Below are positions 24,921 to 34,239 of a stretch of 41,044 nt of DNA, in pieces. The notes under the pieces were generated by a model. That model was not told the origin of the DNA, made no database searches, and saw only the letters and a list, made by a program, of their open reading frames with translations. Position 1 is the stretch's first letter. Each line of letters starts with the position of its first letter. The position numbers and the translations under genes were made by a program. Location: the NCBI GenBank assembly GCA_018240405.1, contig JAFEFW010000008.1, positions 1 to 41,044 of the forward strand, read 5' to 3'. The stretch is from Pseudomonadota bacterium (GTDB taxonomy: Bacteria > Pseudomonadota > Alphaproteobacteria > Acetobacterales > Acetobacteraceae).

Positions 24921-25724
24921 ATGCGAGACAGCATGGACGGCGCAGAGCCGCAGCTTGCCCTGGACATAAGCGGCCTCTCGAAAAGCTTCGCCGGCCGTAT
25001 GGCCGTGGATTGCCTCGATCTGCGTGTCAAAGCCGGCGAGTTCTACATGCTGCTCGGCGCCAACGGCGCCGGCAAGACCACCACGCTCCGCATGATCGTC
25101 GGCCTGCTGCAGCCAGATTATGGTGCCATCTCCGTCTACGGCATCAACGCTCTGGCAGAGCCGATTGCTGCCAAGCAGGTGATGGCTTGGCTGTCGGATG
25201 AGCCAATGGTCTACGACAAGCTCACGCCAGTCGAATACCTGGACTTTATCGCCGGGCTCTGGAGCGTGCCGCGCGAGAAGGGCGCCGCGACTGGCATGGC
25301 GCTGCTGGACCTGCTCGGCCTCGCACCGCACGCCGGGTCGCGCTGCGAGAGCCTGTCGAAAGGCATGCGCCAGAAAGTCGCCCTGGCCGGTGCACTGGTG
25401 CATGACCCGAAGCTGATCGTGCTGGACGAGCCGCTGACCGGCCTCGATGCCCATTCGGCCCGCATCGTCAAGGACATCTTGCGCAACCGGCTGCGTGCTG
25501 GCTGCGCCGTCATCATGACCACGCACATTCTGGACGTGGCGGAGCGAATGGCCGATCGCATCGGGGTGATCGAGCAGGGGCGCCTGATTGCCGAGGGCAC
25601 CATGGCCGAACTGCGTGTGCAAGCGGGACGCGACAACGCGGATGAAGCCGGTGCCAGCCTGGAGGAGGTCTTCCTCACCCTCGTTGCTGCGCCACCGCCG
25701 CCGGATGCCGAGGGCGGCGATTGA
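24921..25724 (+). CDS. ABC transporter ATP-binding protein (ABC-2 type)
   Basis: The 267-residue nucleotide-binding domain has Walker A GANGAGKTTT (46-55), signature LSKGMRQK (145-152), Walker B LIVLDEP (165-171) with D-loop GLD, and H-loop TTH. The segment before the signature resembles the CcmA/NatA-like ABC-2 exporters. ATG 24921 is used; ATG 24933 is also possible. The stop overlaps the permease start by one base (TGATG), so it pairs with the membrane protein downstream. The cargo is unknown. Confidence 0.9.
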   Translation: MRDSMDGAEPQLALDISGLSKSFAGRMAVDCLDLRVKAGEFYMLLGANGAGKTTTLRMIVGLLQPDYGAISVYGINALAEPIAAKQVMAWLSDEPMVYDKLTPVEYLDFIAGLWSVPREKGAATGMALLDLLGLAPHAGSRCESLSKGMRQKVALAGALVHDPKLIVLDEPLTGLDAHSARIVKDILRNRLRAGCAVIMTTHILDVAERMADRIGVIEQGRLIAEGTMAELRVQAGRDNADEAGASLEEVFLTLVAAPPPPDAEGGD

Positions 25725-27301
25725 TGCAGGCCGGGACGTTGGCTTGGTTTGCCCAGCAGGAATGGAGGCTCACCTGGCGCGACTGGCAGGCGATGATAAG
25801 GGGACGGCGCCGTGGCGGCATCGCGGTCCTGCTGCTGCTCGCCCTGACCGCCGCGGTGCTGCTGCACGTGTTCGCGGCCATTATGCTGCACCCGAATCCT
25901 GCCCTGGCAGAAGCGCCGGACAAGCAGGTGCTGGTCATCGTCTCTGGCATCGTCGCGATCTCCTGGTCACTGATGCTGTCGCAGGCGATGGAGGCGGTGA
26001 CGCGCGCCTTTTACGCGCGCGGCGACCTCGAACTCATCCTCACGTCCCCGGCGAATGCCGCCCGGCTGTTTGCCGTGCGAATCCTGGCGATGGTCGTCGT
26101 TGCCGCGATGACGGTGCTGCTGCTGTCAGTGCCTTTCGTCAACGTGCTGACCTGGCGCGGCGGCGTGCACTGGCTCGCCATCTATCCGGTGATCATGGCC
26201 ATGGCGATGCTGGCGGTCACGGTGGCGATCCTGCTGGCTGTTGCGCTGTTTCATGCGATCGGCCCGAGCCGGACCCGGCTCGCTTCTCAGATTGTCTCCG
26301 CCGTAATCGGCGCCGTGTTCGCAATCATCCTGCAGTTTGCTGCTCTGTTGTTTATTGGCACGGCGGATCGGCTGGCGTTCCTGACTTCGGCGCGTGTGCT
26401 GGCGGCGATGCCCGATCCGGGCAGCAGGGTCTGGTTGGTGGCCGATGCCGTGCTGGGCGAGGTACTGCCGCTGCTGCTGGTGATCGCTGTGGCCGCTGCG
26501 GTCCTGGCCGTGGTGACGGCGCTGATGGCCCCGCGCTTCGGCGGCATTGTGCTGGCCTGCGCCAGCATCGGTGATGGCGCAGCGGCGAAGCCAGCCAGCA
26601 GGAGCGCTTTTCGTAACACAACGCCGCGTCAGTCCTTCCGCCGCAAGGAATGGATCTTGTTGCGGCGCGATCCATGGCTGCTGTCGCAGACGCTCGTGCA
26701 GGTGCTGTACCTTCTGCCCGCCGCCTATATGGTCTGGCTGGCGTTCGACAAGGGCATCGCGGCGGAGACGATCCTTGTGCCGCTGTTGGTCACCGCGGCC
26801 GGGCAGTTTGCCGGCGGCGTCGCCTGGCTGGCTATTTCCGGAGAGGACGCGCCCGATCTGATCCAGACCGCGCCGGTGCCGCAGGCGTGGCTGCTGCGCG
26901 GCACGTTTGAGGCAGTGACCTCAAGCACTTTGATCGTGTTCGTGCCGTTCCTGTTGGCCCTTGCGGTGCTGTCGCCGGCCGGCGGAGCTGCATGCCTTGC
27001 CGGGATCGTGCTGGCGGCGCTGTCGGCGACGGCAATTCAGCACTCGTTCCGTTTGCAGGCCCGTCGCGGCCGGCTCCGCCGACGGCAGACCGCGTCCCGG
27101 CTGACCACCTATATCGAGGCGCTTTCGTCCATCGCATGGGCGACCGCCGCCGCGCTGGCCTCGACCGGATCATGGCTGGCGGCGTTGCCGATTGGTATCG
27201 CGCTGCTGACGGTCGGGATGGCCTGGCTGGTCGGACCGTCCCGCGGCGGGACCGCGGCACCCTCTCGCGGCTATGAACGCCCGGGGCCCCAACGGCGTTA
27301 G
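25724..27301 (+). CDS. ABC-2 type transporter permease
   Basis: The 525-residue membrane protein has at least ten hydrophobic segments, the first around residues 33-55 and clusters near 70-90, 115-230, 250-280, 320-370, 400-440 and 475-510. This is twice the size of a simple ABC-2 subunit, as in permeases that work as one long chain. GAGGG lies ten bases before the ATG. Translation is coupled to the ATPase gene. The Arg-rich loop RLQARRGRLRRRQTASRL near residue 445 is probably cytoplasmic. Substrate unknown; no accessory gene is adjacent. Confidence 0.85.
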   Translation: MQAGTLAWFAQQEWRLTWRDWQAMIRGRRRGGIAVLLLLALTAAVLLHVFAAIMLHPNPALAEAPDKQVLVIVSGIVAISWSLMLSQAMEAVTRAFYARGDLELILTSPANAARLFAVRILAMVVVAAMTVLLLSVPFVNVLTWRGGVHWLAIYPVIMAMAMLAVTVAILLAVALFHAIGPSRTRLASQIVSAVIGAVFAIILQFAALLFIGTADRLAFLTSARVLAAMPDPGSRVWLVADAVLGEVLPLLLVIAVAAAVLAVVTALMAPRFGGIVLACASIGDGAAAKPASRSAFRNTTPRQSFRRKEWILLRRDPWLLSQTLVQVLYLLPAAYMVWLAFDKGIAAETILVPLLVTAAGQFAGGVAWLAISGEDAPDLIQTAPVPQAWLLRGTFEAVTSSTLIVFVPFLLALAVLSPAGGAACLAGIVLAALSATAIQHSFRLQARRGRLRRRQTASRLTTYIEALSSIAWATAAALASTGSWLAALPIGIALLTVGMAWLVGPSRGGTAAPSRGYERPGPQRR

Positions 27302-27364
27302 CACGCCGGGGGCTGCCGTCTGATCGCGGCTGCGCCTCGCGGCGCTGTGTCACGCCCGGCGTGC
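27301..27364. repeat. Long-loop inverted repeat between convergent genes
   Basis: GCACGCCGGG (27301-27310) and CCCGGCGTGC (27355-27364) are perfect 10-base arms with a 44-base GC-rich loop that can itself pair. It begins on the last base of the permease stop and could act as a bidirectional transcript end. The rest of 27365-27530 holds no gene I can support. Confidence 0.4.
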
Positions 27365-27530
27365 GCCATGCAGCTCTTACGCTCAGAGCCCGGCGGCTAC
27401 GCGCCTTGTGGCGATCATTTGAGCAACGATTCCATTGGCTCGAGACACAGCGGGCAATGACAAACGGGAGGCAATGCGTCCGGTCGGGAGCCGGCGCCCG
27501 CCAGACTAGCGAGACGCCGCGCCCAGGCCC

Positions 27531-29396
27531 TCAATTCACGCTGCTGGAGGTCAACACCGTCTGTTCTGCCGTCTGCTGCCCAAAGCGAGGAAACTCGCCC
27601 ATCGCCAGCGCGTCCAGGCTCGGCATCGGCTCCCGCATCCGGGCGGCGTAGATCCAGGATGCAGACAGCACCTCGGGTACGAAATCGCGTGTCTCGGCCA
27701 CCGGGATCGCCTCGATGAACAACAACGGGTCGCCGTTGTCGCGGATGGCCGCGCCCCAGCGCTGGAAGTTGCCCGGACCGCTGTTGTAGCTGGCGAGGAT
27801 ACGGATCAGGTCGCCGGCGATACCATCCAGTGCCGCCAGATAGGCAACATAGCGCTGGCCGATCTCCAGGTTGGTAGCCGGTTCGTGCAATCGGGCGGCG
27901 CCCATGCCGCTCAGGTCAGCGATGTATTGGCCGGTTGCCGGCATGATCTGCATCAGGCCACGGGCACCGGCGGGAGAGATGGCCGCCGGGTTAAAATTCG
28001 ATTCGGTCCGCGTCAACGCGTAGATCAGCGAGCGGTCGATCCGAAACCCGCCGGACGGTCGCAGCTTTGGCACCGGATAGCGTAAGGCGTCAAAGCGTTC
28101 CGCCGGGCCTTGCAGCAGGCTGGCCAATTGCGCGGCAAAGTCGGGCAGGCCGCCCGCCGAGGCCACCAGTAGCACGGAGCGTCCGAAGGCCGCGTCCTGC
28201 TGGATCTCCGGCCAAAGGGTGCGCAGTTCAGCCTCTGCCCGTTCCGGCTGGTCGATCTGCAGCAGTGCGAAGGCCCGCAGTCCCGCCGGCTTCGCCGCGA
28301 CGGCATCGACGTCGGCCTGCGTCAGCAGACCGCGTGCAGGCATCAGGGCAATGTCCATTCGCAGCAGCCGGCGTGCAATCAGGCCGTGGAACGTAGTGCC
28401 GTCTTCGGCCGCCCGCTTCAGCCAGCGAATGGTCTCCCACGGATCTTGCGCCTGGCGCCAGGCTCGCGAGGCCCAGAAGGCGGTGGCAGCGCGCAGATAA
28501 GGTGCGGTGATGACGGCTTCGGCGCCGCCCTGGAACAACTGGCGGGCCTCGTCATACCGGTCCAGCCGCCAGGCGGCGAGGCCGCCGATATACCAGACCA
28601 GGCTGTTCTGGTCGCTACGCGGCACGCTGCGCAGGCTCTCCTGCGCCAGCGCAAGCGCGGCTTCATCCTCATTGGCGGTGAACAGTGCCTGCGCCATCTG
28701 GCCCTGCAGCCGCGCTTTGGCGACATTGCTCAAGCGGTATGACTTCATCAGTCGAAGCGCCGGAGCGACGCGGCCCTGATAAGCGAGATCGATGGCTGGT
28801 TTCCCGATACCGTCGAAAGACAGCAGACCATTCCGGTCGGCGTCACCGCCATTCGCCACCGGCGGCGGGCGCAGCGACGGCGACAGCGACGGCACCTCCG
28901 GCCTTGGCGGTGCCAAATTGCCGCGCGGCAATTTTGCCAGCAACAACGCGTGGATCTGCGGTGCCTCCGGCTGATCGCGGTATAGCGACAGCCAGTCGGT
29001 CAGGTCCGAAACGGTCGAGCGATAGTAACGGCCGAGGAAGCGGTCGGCCAGCATGGAACCCTTGAGTAACGGGTTCGTCAGGTCATCGGCTGCCTTGACG
29101 GCATCCGGAATTCTATTGCTTCCCTGAAACAGAAAGATGCGACGCAGGGCGGCCGCATCACTTGGCGTCAATGGCTTCGGCAGCGCAACGGATGCGCCGC
29201 CGCGCTGGTTGCGCGGCACAGCGAACGCAGTCTCTTCACCGCGTTGGCCTTCCGATAGTGTTGCCCCTGTACCATTCCCTGATCCGGACGATTGTCCGTG
29301 CGCAGCCGATATAAACGACCCCGCAATGATCGCGGCTCCGGCAAGTAATGCCCGAACCTGAGGAAGGCGGGAGAGCGTGTGACCGATCCCTCGCAT
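27531..29396 (-). CDS. Soluble lytic murein transglycosylase
   Basis: The 621-residue periplasmic enzyme cleaves the glycan strand of peptidoglycan, forming 1,6-anhydro ends. It has an N-terminal signal peptide (about 1-34, ending AAHG). The long central alpha-helical superhelix (about 80-430) is typical of Slt70-like proteins. The catalytic SLT domain sits near the C-terminus: ALTRTESNFNP, with Glu about residue 465, followed by SPAGARGLMQIMPAT and ILASYNSGPGN. Full family length. It lies downstream of the uracil-DNA-glycosylase-like gene with a 110-base gap, so may have its own promoter. Confidence 0.93.
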   Translation of the reverse strand: MRGIGHTLSRLPQVRALLAGAAIIAGSFISAAHGQSSGSGNGTGATLSEGQRGEETAFAVPRNQRGGASVALPKPLTPSDAAALRRIFLFQGSNRIPDAVKAADDLTNPLLKGSMLADRFLGRYYRSTVSDLTDWLSLYRDQPEAPQIHALLLAKLPRGNLAPPRPEVPSLSPSLRPPPVANGGDADRNGLLSFDGIGKPAIDLAYQGRVAPALRLMKSYRLSNVAKARLQGQMAQALFTANEDEAALALAQESLRSVPRSDQNSLVWYIGGLAAWRLDRYDEARQLFQGGAEAVITAPYLRAATAFWASRAWRQAQDPWETIRWLKRAAEDGTTFHGLIARRLLRMDIALMPARGLLTQADVDAVAAKPAGLRAFALLQIDQPERAEAELRTLWPEIQQDAAFGRSVLLVASAGGLPDFAAQLASLLQGPAERFDALRYPVPKLRPSGGFRIDRSLIYALTRTESNFNPAAISPAGARGLMQIMPATGQYIADLSGMGAARLHEPATNLEIGQRYVAYLAALDGIAGDLIRILASYNSGPGNFQRWGAAIRDNGDPLLFIEAIPVAETRDFVPEVLSASWIYAARMREPMPSLDALAMGEFPRFGQQTAEQTVLTSSSVN

Positions 29397-29506
29397 GCCG
29401 TCTCGCTAGCCTCTAGGCCGATGAGACGCAACCCTCTTCTGCGAGATTAGTCCAAAAACACGAGAAACGCGGGCGATTTCACACTCTTGTCGGCTTCACG
29501 TTGGTG

Positions 29507-30301
29507 TCAGGCTAAATCCAGCGCTCGGCGCAGCAAGCGAAGCCCTGCCCAGGCGGTACGGCGAACCGCCGGGGTCCTTTGCATTTCCGCAAGTGATGGC
29601 AGCACCAGCACGGCCGGTGCCTTCGGCAGGCCTGGCATACTGGCCTCAACCCACACTGGAACGGCGCGCCGGCGTGCGGCAGCCGAAGGCAGCAGCGTGC
29701 GCGCGGCGGTGTTGCCAAAGATTACCAGCCGCTCCGGTTGCTGCAGCACAATCAGCCGATGCAGGAAAGGCAGGCAAACAGCCAACTCCGCTGCGCTTGG
29801 CGGTCGTCCACCCGGCGGCCGCCACGGCAGCAGCGGCGTCAACATCACGTCTTCGCGCGTCACGCCGATGCTAGCCAGCATCTGATCAAGCAGCGCGCCA
29901 TCGTTGCCGGCGAAGGGATGGCCGGTGCGGTCCTCGTCCCGCCCAGGCGTCTCACCAACAATCAGCACAGCGCTGTCCCTGGCGCCCTCAGCCCAGACAG
30001 TGTTGGACGCGGTGTCGCGCAGGGCGCAGCCGTCGAAGCCAGCAATCGCCTCCCGGAGCGCGTCCAGCGTGGCAGCCTGGCCGGCGATGGCAAGGGCGCG
30101 TTCAGCAGCTGCAACTCTAGATTGTGGGCCTATTGTGGCGGGTGCGGCAGCGACGACACGTGGTGCCGCACGCTGCACGCCCGCGCCTGCCGGCGCTGGC
30201 AGCGGGTCGACCGCCCGCAGCCGGTCCAGCGGATCGGCGTCGAGAGCCTCGTCAGCGCCCCAGTCTATCTGGAGGCGCAACAAGGCGAACGCGTCATCCA
30301 A
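29507..30301 (-). CDS. Uracil-DNA glycosylase superfamily protein (family 4-like, degenerate)
   Basis: The 264-residue protein shows the family 4 scaffold: GCALRDTASNTVWAEG (91-106), motif 1 GETPGRDEDRTGHPF (116-130), PWRPPGGRPP (159-168), CLPFLHR (176-182) and FGNTAARTLL. Two features are odd. Motif 2, normally (F/L)HPxxLLR, reads LPSLAEMQRTP, so the conserved His is lost. The protein holds only two cysteines (92 and 176), whereas characterised family 4 enzymes use four for a 4Fe-4S cluster. Uracil excision activity is therefore doubtful. The first 60 or so residues are a variable linker. It overlaps the end of the decarboxylase beta gene by 8 bases. Confidence 0.8.
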   Translation of the reverse strand: MDDAFALLRLQIDWGADEALDADPLDRLRAVDPLPAPAGAGVQRAAPRVVAAAPATIGPQSRVAAAERALAIAGQAATLDALREAIAGFDGCALRDTASNTVWAEGARDSAVLIVGETPGRDEDRTGHPFAGNDGALLDQMLASIGVTREDVMLTPLLPWRPPGGRPPSAAELAVCLPFLHRLIVLQQPERLVIFGNTAARTLLPSAAARRRAVPVWVEASMPGLPKAPAVLVLPSLAEMQRTPAVRRTAWAGLRLLRRALDLA

Positions 30302-30908
30302 GCAGATGCTTCCGGAAACGATCTCGCTCGATGTGCGGAACGAGATTTTTCTTGCCGGTGTGTGTGGCCGGACCTTCCTTCACGCGCAGCAGGATGAAGG
30401 TCAGGCCGTGGCTCTCACGCAGCAGCCGGCGCCCTTCCGCCAGATCGGCCTCTGTATTGATTACGTGCACTACCGGGAAGCCGCTGCCGGCGGCGATCAG
30501 GTCCAGCCGAACGCCCAGGCCGGTATGACTATCCTGGTTGCCAGTTTCGCCGTAGTGGCCGTTGTCGACACAGATGATCGTCAGGTTCGGCGGGTTCTGC
30601 AACGCGATGGTCGCCAGCGCGCCGATATTCATCAGCAACTCGCCGTCACCGGTCGCCACCAGCACGCGCCGCTTCGGCTGCGCCAGCGCCAGGCCGAGGC
30701 CCATCATCGGCGCAGCCCCCATCGCGCCGCCGAGGCCGAACAGGCTGGGCGATTCTTCCGTCAATGCCGAGAGTTCCCAGGCGGTGCCGGCCAGGCCGGC
30801 GACCATCAGGAAATCCTTGTGGTTCTCGATCAGTGCCGGCACGGCCTGGCGGCGGTCCAGCACCGGATCGGGCAGCGTCGCAGTCTGCAGTTTGTTCAGC
30901 TTGGCCAT
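30294..30908 (-). CDS. Sulfopyruvate/phosphonopyruvate decarboxylase-type beta subunit (TPP-binding)
   Basis: The 204-residue protein is the C-terminal thiamine-diphosphate domain of the split decarboxylases related to ComE and to Ppd. The TPP/Mg motif reads GDGELLMN, then DNGHYGETG. GGAMGAAPMMGLGLALAQPK precedes it. It should form the active site together with the alpha subunit encoded 12 bases upstream. Enzymes of this type decarboxylate 3-sulfopyruvate, phosphonopyruvate or related 2-oxo acids. Sequence alone does not decide between them. No coenzyme M or phosphonate gene is nearby. Confidence 0.85.
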   Translation of the reverse strand: MAKLNKLQTATLPDPVLDRRQAVPALIENHKDFLMVAGLAGTAWELSALTEESPSLFGLGGAMGAAPMMGLGLALAQPKRRVLVATGDGELLMNIGALATIALQNPPNLTIICVDNGHYGETGNQDSHTGLGVRLDLIAAGSGFPVVHVINTEADLAEGRRLLRESHGLTFILLRVKEGPATHTGKKNLVPHIERDRFRKHLLG

Positions 30909-30920
30909 GGCACGCTCCCG

Positions 30921-31433
30921 CTAAAACTTCTTGGCGCCGATCAGGCGCTGCGTCAGCAGGACGGCAACCTGCTCCGCGCATTGGTAAGCCATGGTGATGG
31001 CGGCGGTGACCATCGGCACCACATCCTCCGGCCGTTCCGCCCGCAGCACGATGACGCCCATCGCCTTCAGCACCGGCTCAACCGCCTGGCCCATCGGGAA
31101 CTGCCAGGGATTGCCTTCGCCGAACTCGCCACGCATCGACACCAGCGTCAGCAGCGGAAATTTGCCGCCCTTGGTCAGCGACAACATGTTGATGACATTG
31201 CCGACGCCAGAGGACTGCATCAGCAGCACCGCACGGCCGCCCCCGAGGTCCGCGCCGGCGCACATCGCCACACCTTCTTCCTCAGTGGTCAGCGGGATCG
31301 AATGAACGTCGGTATCCGCCAGCGAACGGTCGATCAGCACCTTGTGGCCGGCATCCGGCACGTAGGCGAACTGAGTCACGTTATTGGCGCGCAACAGATC
31401 GTACAGCGCTTCCTGCCAGGGGGGTGACGACAT
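30921..31433 (-). CDS. Sulfopyruvate/phosphonopyruvate decarboxylase-type alpha subunit
   Basis: The 170-residue protein is the pyrimidine-binding TPP domain, equivalent to ComD. It includes FAYVPDAGHKVLIDR, the proton-relay Glu region PLTTEEEGVAMCAGA and LLMQSSGVGNVINMLSL. GGAGG lies six bases before the ATG at 31433. It sits 10 bases after the binding-protein gene and 12 bases before the beta subunit, which indicates one operon. The split into two short chains is normal for this enzyme class. Confidence 0.85.
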   Translation of the reverse strand: MSSPPWQEALYDLLRANNVTQFAYVPDAGHKVLIDRSLADTDVHSIPLTTEEEGVAMCAGADLGGGRAVLLMQSSGVGNVINMLSLTKGGKFPLLTLVSMRGEFGEGNPWQFPMGQAVEPVLKAMGVIVLRAERPEDVVPMVTAAITMAYQCAEQVAVLLTQRLIGAKKF

Positions 31434-31443
31434 CGATATCCTC

Positions 31444-32646
31444 CTATTTCGTGACCAGCGGGCAGCCGCCCTGATCCATGGGACGGAACGCCTCATCGCC
31501 GGGAATCCGCGCGACCACCTCGTACAGGTCCCAGGCCGACTTCGACTCCGCCGGCGGCTTGACCTTGAAGCTGAACATGTCATGCACCGCGCGTCCGTCC
31601 GGTCGGACCACGACAGTGCCGAACAGTTCGTCCTGGATCGGCGCTTGGCGCATTGCGGCCAGTACCGTTTCACCGTCGATCGTGTCCGCCGTCTTCACCG
31701 CACGCAGATAGGCGAGGACGGAGGCATAGACACCGGCCTGATTGGCCGTCGGCATGCGGCCATTGAAGCGCTGGCCGAAGCGGGCGGCGAACGACCGTGT
31801 GGCGTCGTTCAGGTCCCAGTAGAATGCCTCGGTCACCAGCATGCCTTGCGCAGCCTGTAGGCCGATTGCCTTGACGTCGACGATCTGGGTGAACAGGCCC
31901 AGCAGTGTCTGTTTCGGCGTGAGGCCGAACTCAGCCGCCTGCTTGACGGCGTTGATCAGGTCGGCGCCAGTATCTGCGAGCGCAACGACCTTGGCGCCCG
32001 AGGTCTGCGCCTGCAGCAGATACGAGGAAAAATCGGTGGTGCCGAGCGGGTGCTTTACCGATCCGAGCACCTTGCCGCCCAGTCTGGTCAGGGTCGCCGT
32101 GGCGTCGCGTTCCAGCGCGGTGCCCAAGGCGTAATCAAAAGAGATGAAGAACCAGGTATCGAGCTTCTGTTGTATCATCGCGCGTGCTGCCGTGTTGCCC
32201 ATGGCGTAGGTGTCCATGGTCCATTGCACGGTCGTCGGCTTGCAGAACTTCCCGGTCAGGTCGGAGGTGCCGACATTTGTCGCGATGAACGTCCGGTGCT
32301 TGTCGAACAGTACCTGATTGATGGCAAGGCCGACCGCAGAGTTCACCGAGTCGGCGATAGCGGCGACGCCGTCGCGGTCGATCCACTCGCGTGCGATCTG
32401 GGCGCCGATATCGGCCTTGTTCTGGTGGTCGGCGGCGATGATTTTCACCGCCAGGCCGCCGCCGGACGCGGCGAACTGTTCCGCCGCCAGTTCCGCCGCA
32501 ACGACCGACCCGGGGCCGGATTGATCGCGGAACGGCCCGCTCATGTCGTTCAGCACACCGATGACGATGACCGGTGGCAACGCGGCATGCGCCGGCAGCA
32601 CCGAAAGCATCGGGAGGAGGACGAGCAGCAGGCAGCGGATCAACAT
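31444..32646 (-). CDS. Periplasmic ligand-binding protein (branched-chain amino acid ABC type)
   Basis: The 400-residue protein has a cleavable signal peptide (MLIRCLLLVLLPMLSVLPAHA) and a type I periplasmic-binding fold beginning VIGVLNDMSGPFRDQSGPGS, the hallmark of LivJ/Peripla_BP_6 proteins. Such proteins capture amino acids, aromatic acids or other carboxylates. ATG 32646 with the signal peptide is chosen over a longer frame reaching 32949. No transporter membrane or ATPase gene follows; instead the two decarboxylase subunits come next at 10 bases. That suggests the bound ligand, or its product, is the decarboxylase substrate. Confidence 0.88.
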   Translation of the reverse strand: MLIRCLLLVLLPMLSVLPAHAALPPVIVIGVLNDMSGPFRDQSGPGSVVAAELAAEQFAASGGGLAVKIIAADHQNKADIGAQIAREWIDRDGVAAIADSVNSAVGLAINQVLFDKHRTFIATNVGTSDLTGKFCKPTTVQWTMDTYAMGNTAARAMIQQKLDTWFFISFDYALGTALERDATATLTRLGGKVLGSVKHPLGTTDFSSYLLQAQTSGAKVVALADTGADLINAVKQAAEFGLTPKQTLLGLFTQIVDVKAIGLQAAQGMLVTEAFYWDLNDATRSFAARFGQRFNGRMPTANQAGVYASVLAYLRAVKTADTIDGETVLAAMRQAPIQDELFGTVVVRPDGRAVHDMFSFKVKPPAESKSAWDLYEVVARIPGDEAFRPMDQGGCPLVTK

Positions 32647-32746
32647 CGTCGCGACGTTCCTGGAAGGCGTGCCGCTGAGGTTACCGGATGCCCCAGAACG
32701 CCGGAAGGCCGCGCGAGCCTCTGGCCGGCATCCCCCCGCCTCGTGC

Positions 32747-33346
32747 TCACGCGAAGCACGATGCCAGAACCTGTGCGAATGCTCTGGCGCGGTGGCTGAT
32801 CGCGTGCTTCGCGTCCGGGTCCATCTCGCCGAAGCTGTCGGTAGCGCCGATGGGCACGAACATGGGGTCGTAGCCGAAGCCCTTGTCGCCGCGCGGCGGC
32901 CAGACCGCCTCGCCGTCGACCCGCCCGACGAAGCTTTCCGTGTGGCCATCCGGCCAGGCGAGGCACAATGCGGCGATGAACCATGCCCGCCGGTCCGGAT
33001 TGCTGCCCATCCGGTCGTTCACCTGCTGCATGGCGGCGGCAAAATCCTTGGCCGGACCGGCCCAGCGTGCCGACAGTACGCCGGGGTCGCCGCCCAAGGC
33101 GGCCACACAGAAGCCGGAATCATCCGACAGCGCGGGCAGGCCGCTCGCCGTTGCCGACGCCAGTGCCTTGATGCGGGCATTGCCAACGAAATCCGGCGCG
33201 TCCTCGGGTGGCTCCGGCAAGCCGAGGGTGCCGGCCGAGACGACATCGACGCCGTGCGGCCGCAGCAGTGCCTCGATCTCCCGCAGCTTGCCAGGGTTGT
33301 GGCTGGCCAGGACCAGCGTCTCGCCGCGCTGCAGCTTTCGGGCCAT
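32747..33346 (-). CDS. rdgB: RdgB/HAM1 non-canonical purine NTP pyrophosphatase
   Basis: The 199-residue enzyme hydrolyses ITP, dITP and XTP to monophosphates, keeping deaminated purines out of nucleic acids. Family motifs are intact: [10 protein letters not shown] near the N-terminus, [13 protein letters not shown] in the middle, [14 protein letters not shown] and SHRARA at the end. The ATG at 33346 shares a base with the rph stop (TGATG), so the genes are coupled. The rph-rdgB pairing is common in Proteobacteria. Confidence 0.96.
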   Translation of the reverse strand: MARKLQRGETLVLASHNPGKLREIEALLRPHGVDVVSAGTLGLPEPPEDAPDFVGNARIKALASATASGLPALSDDSGFCVAALGGDPGVLSARWAGPAKDFAAAMQQVNDRMGSNPDRRAWFIAALCLAWPDGHTESFVGRVDGEAVWPPRGDKGFGYDPMFVPIGATDSFGEMDPDAKHAISHRARAFAQVLASCFA

Positions 33347-34062
33347 CAGTCCCCCAACGCCTGGCGCTGGAAGGCGAACAGGCGTTCGGTACCCTGGCGG
33401 GCGAGCGCCATCAGGTTGTGGAACTCCGCCTCGGAGAACGGGGTCTTCTCCGCCGTGCCCTGGATTTCGACAATGCCGCCGCTGCCGGTCAGGACGAAAT
33501 TGGCGTCGGCGTCGGCCGAGGAATCCTCGTCGTAGTCGAGGTCCAGCACCGGTGTACCGTCATAGATGCCGCAGGAAACGGCGGCGACCTGGCCGGTCAG
33601 CGGCACCGCCTTGATGACGTTCATCTTCACCAGGTGCCGGAAGGCGAGCGACAGCGCGACCCAGGCGCCGGTGATGGCGGCGCAGCGTGTGCCGCCATCG
33701 GCATTCAGCACGTCGCAGTCCAGCGTGATCTGCATTTCGCCCATGCCGGCGCGGTCGACCACGGCGCGCAGGGAGCGGCCGATCAGGCGCTGGATTTCCT
33801 GGGTGCGGCCGGATTGCTTGCCTCGGGCCGCCTCACGGTCGCCGCGGGTGTGGGTCGCGCGCGGCAGCATGCCGTACTCGGCGGTGACCCAGCCCAGGCC
33901 GGTGTTGCGCAGGAAAGGCGGCACGCGTTGTTCAACGCTGGCGGCGCACAGGACTTCGGTGTTGCCCATACGGATCAGGCAGGACCCCTCGGCGTGGCGG
34001 GCAAAGCCGGTGGTGATCGAAACCTCGCGCAGCGCGTCGGCGGCGCGACCGGATGGACGCAT
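33346..34062 (-). CDS. rph: Ribonuclease PH
   Basis: The 238-residue phosphorolytic exoribonuclease trims the 3' ends of tRNA precursors. It begins [20 protein letters not shown], followed by [57 protein letters not shown] and [18 protein letters not shown]. Length and motifs are complete. It is the first gene of the rph-rdgB pair. A longer open frame upstream lacks family sequence. Confidence 0.96.
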   Translation of the reverse strand: MRPSGRAADALREVSITTGFARHAEGSCLIRMGNTEVLCAASVEQRVPPFLRNTGLGWVTAEYGMLPRATHTRGDREAARGKQSGRTQEIQRLIGRSLRAVVDRAGMGEMQITLDCDVLNADGGTRCAAITGAWVALSLAFRHLVKMNVIKAVPLTGQVAAVSCGIYDGTPVLDLDYDEDSSADADANFVLTGSGGIVEIQGTAEKTPFSEAEFHNLMALARQGTERLFAFQRQALGD

Positions 34063-34207
34063 GGTGTCAGGCTCCCGTTTAGCGGTACGGCGCGGACCAT
34101 ACAGCGTCCGGGGCGTGCCGCAACGGGGGCGGGCGATATGGCGGATTCGCGTGGAGCGGTGCGGCCGTACTGGCGGAAAGATAAGTCCGACCGGTATGCG
34201 ACTTGCA

Positions 34208-34239
34208 GGCACGCCGCTGCCACCTCGTCGTGGCGTGCC
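34208..34239. repeat. Nested inverted repeat in the rph/toxin intergenic region
   Basis: GGCACGCC (34208-34215) and GGCGTGCC (34232-34239) are perfect 8-base arms. Inside them GCCAC and GTGGC can form an alternative shorter stem. The surrounding 34063-34416 stretch (354 bases) has no gene I can support; hrcA, often found upstream of rph, is not present. Confidence 0.35.

Noticed and set aside
29904-31427. Plus-strand 507-codon open frame
   Set aside because: It lies antisense to three recognisable genes (glycosylase-like protein and both decarboxylase subunits) and has no protein-like motif.
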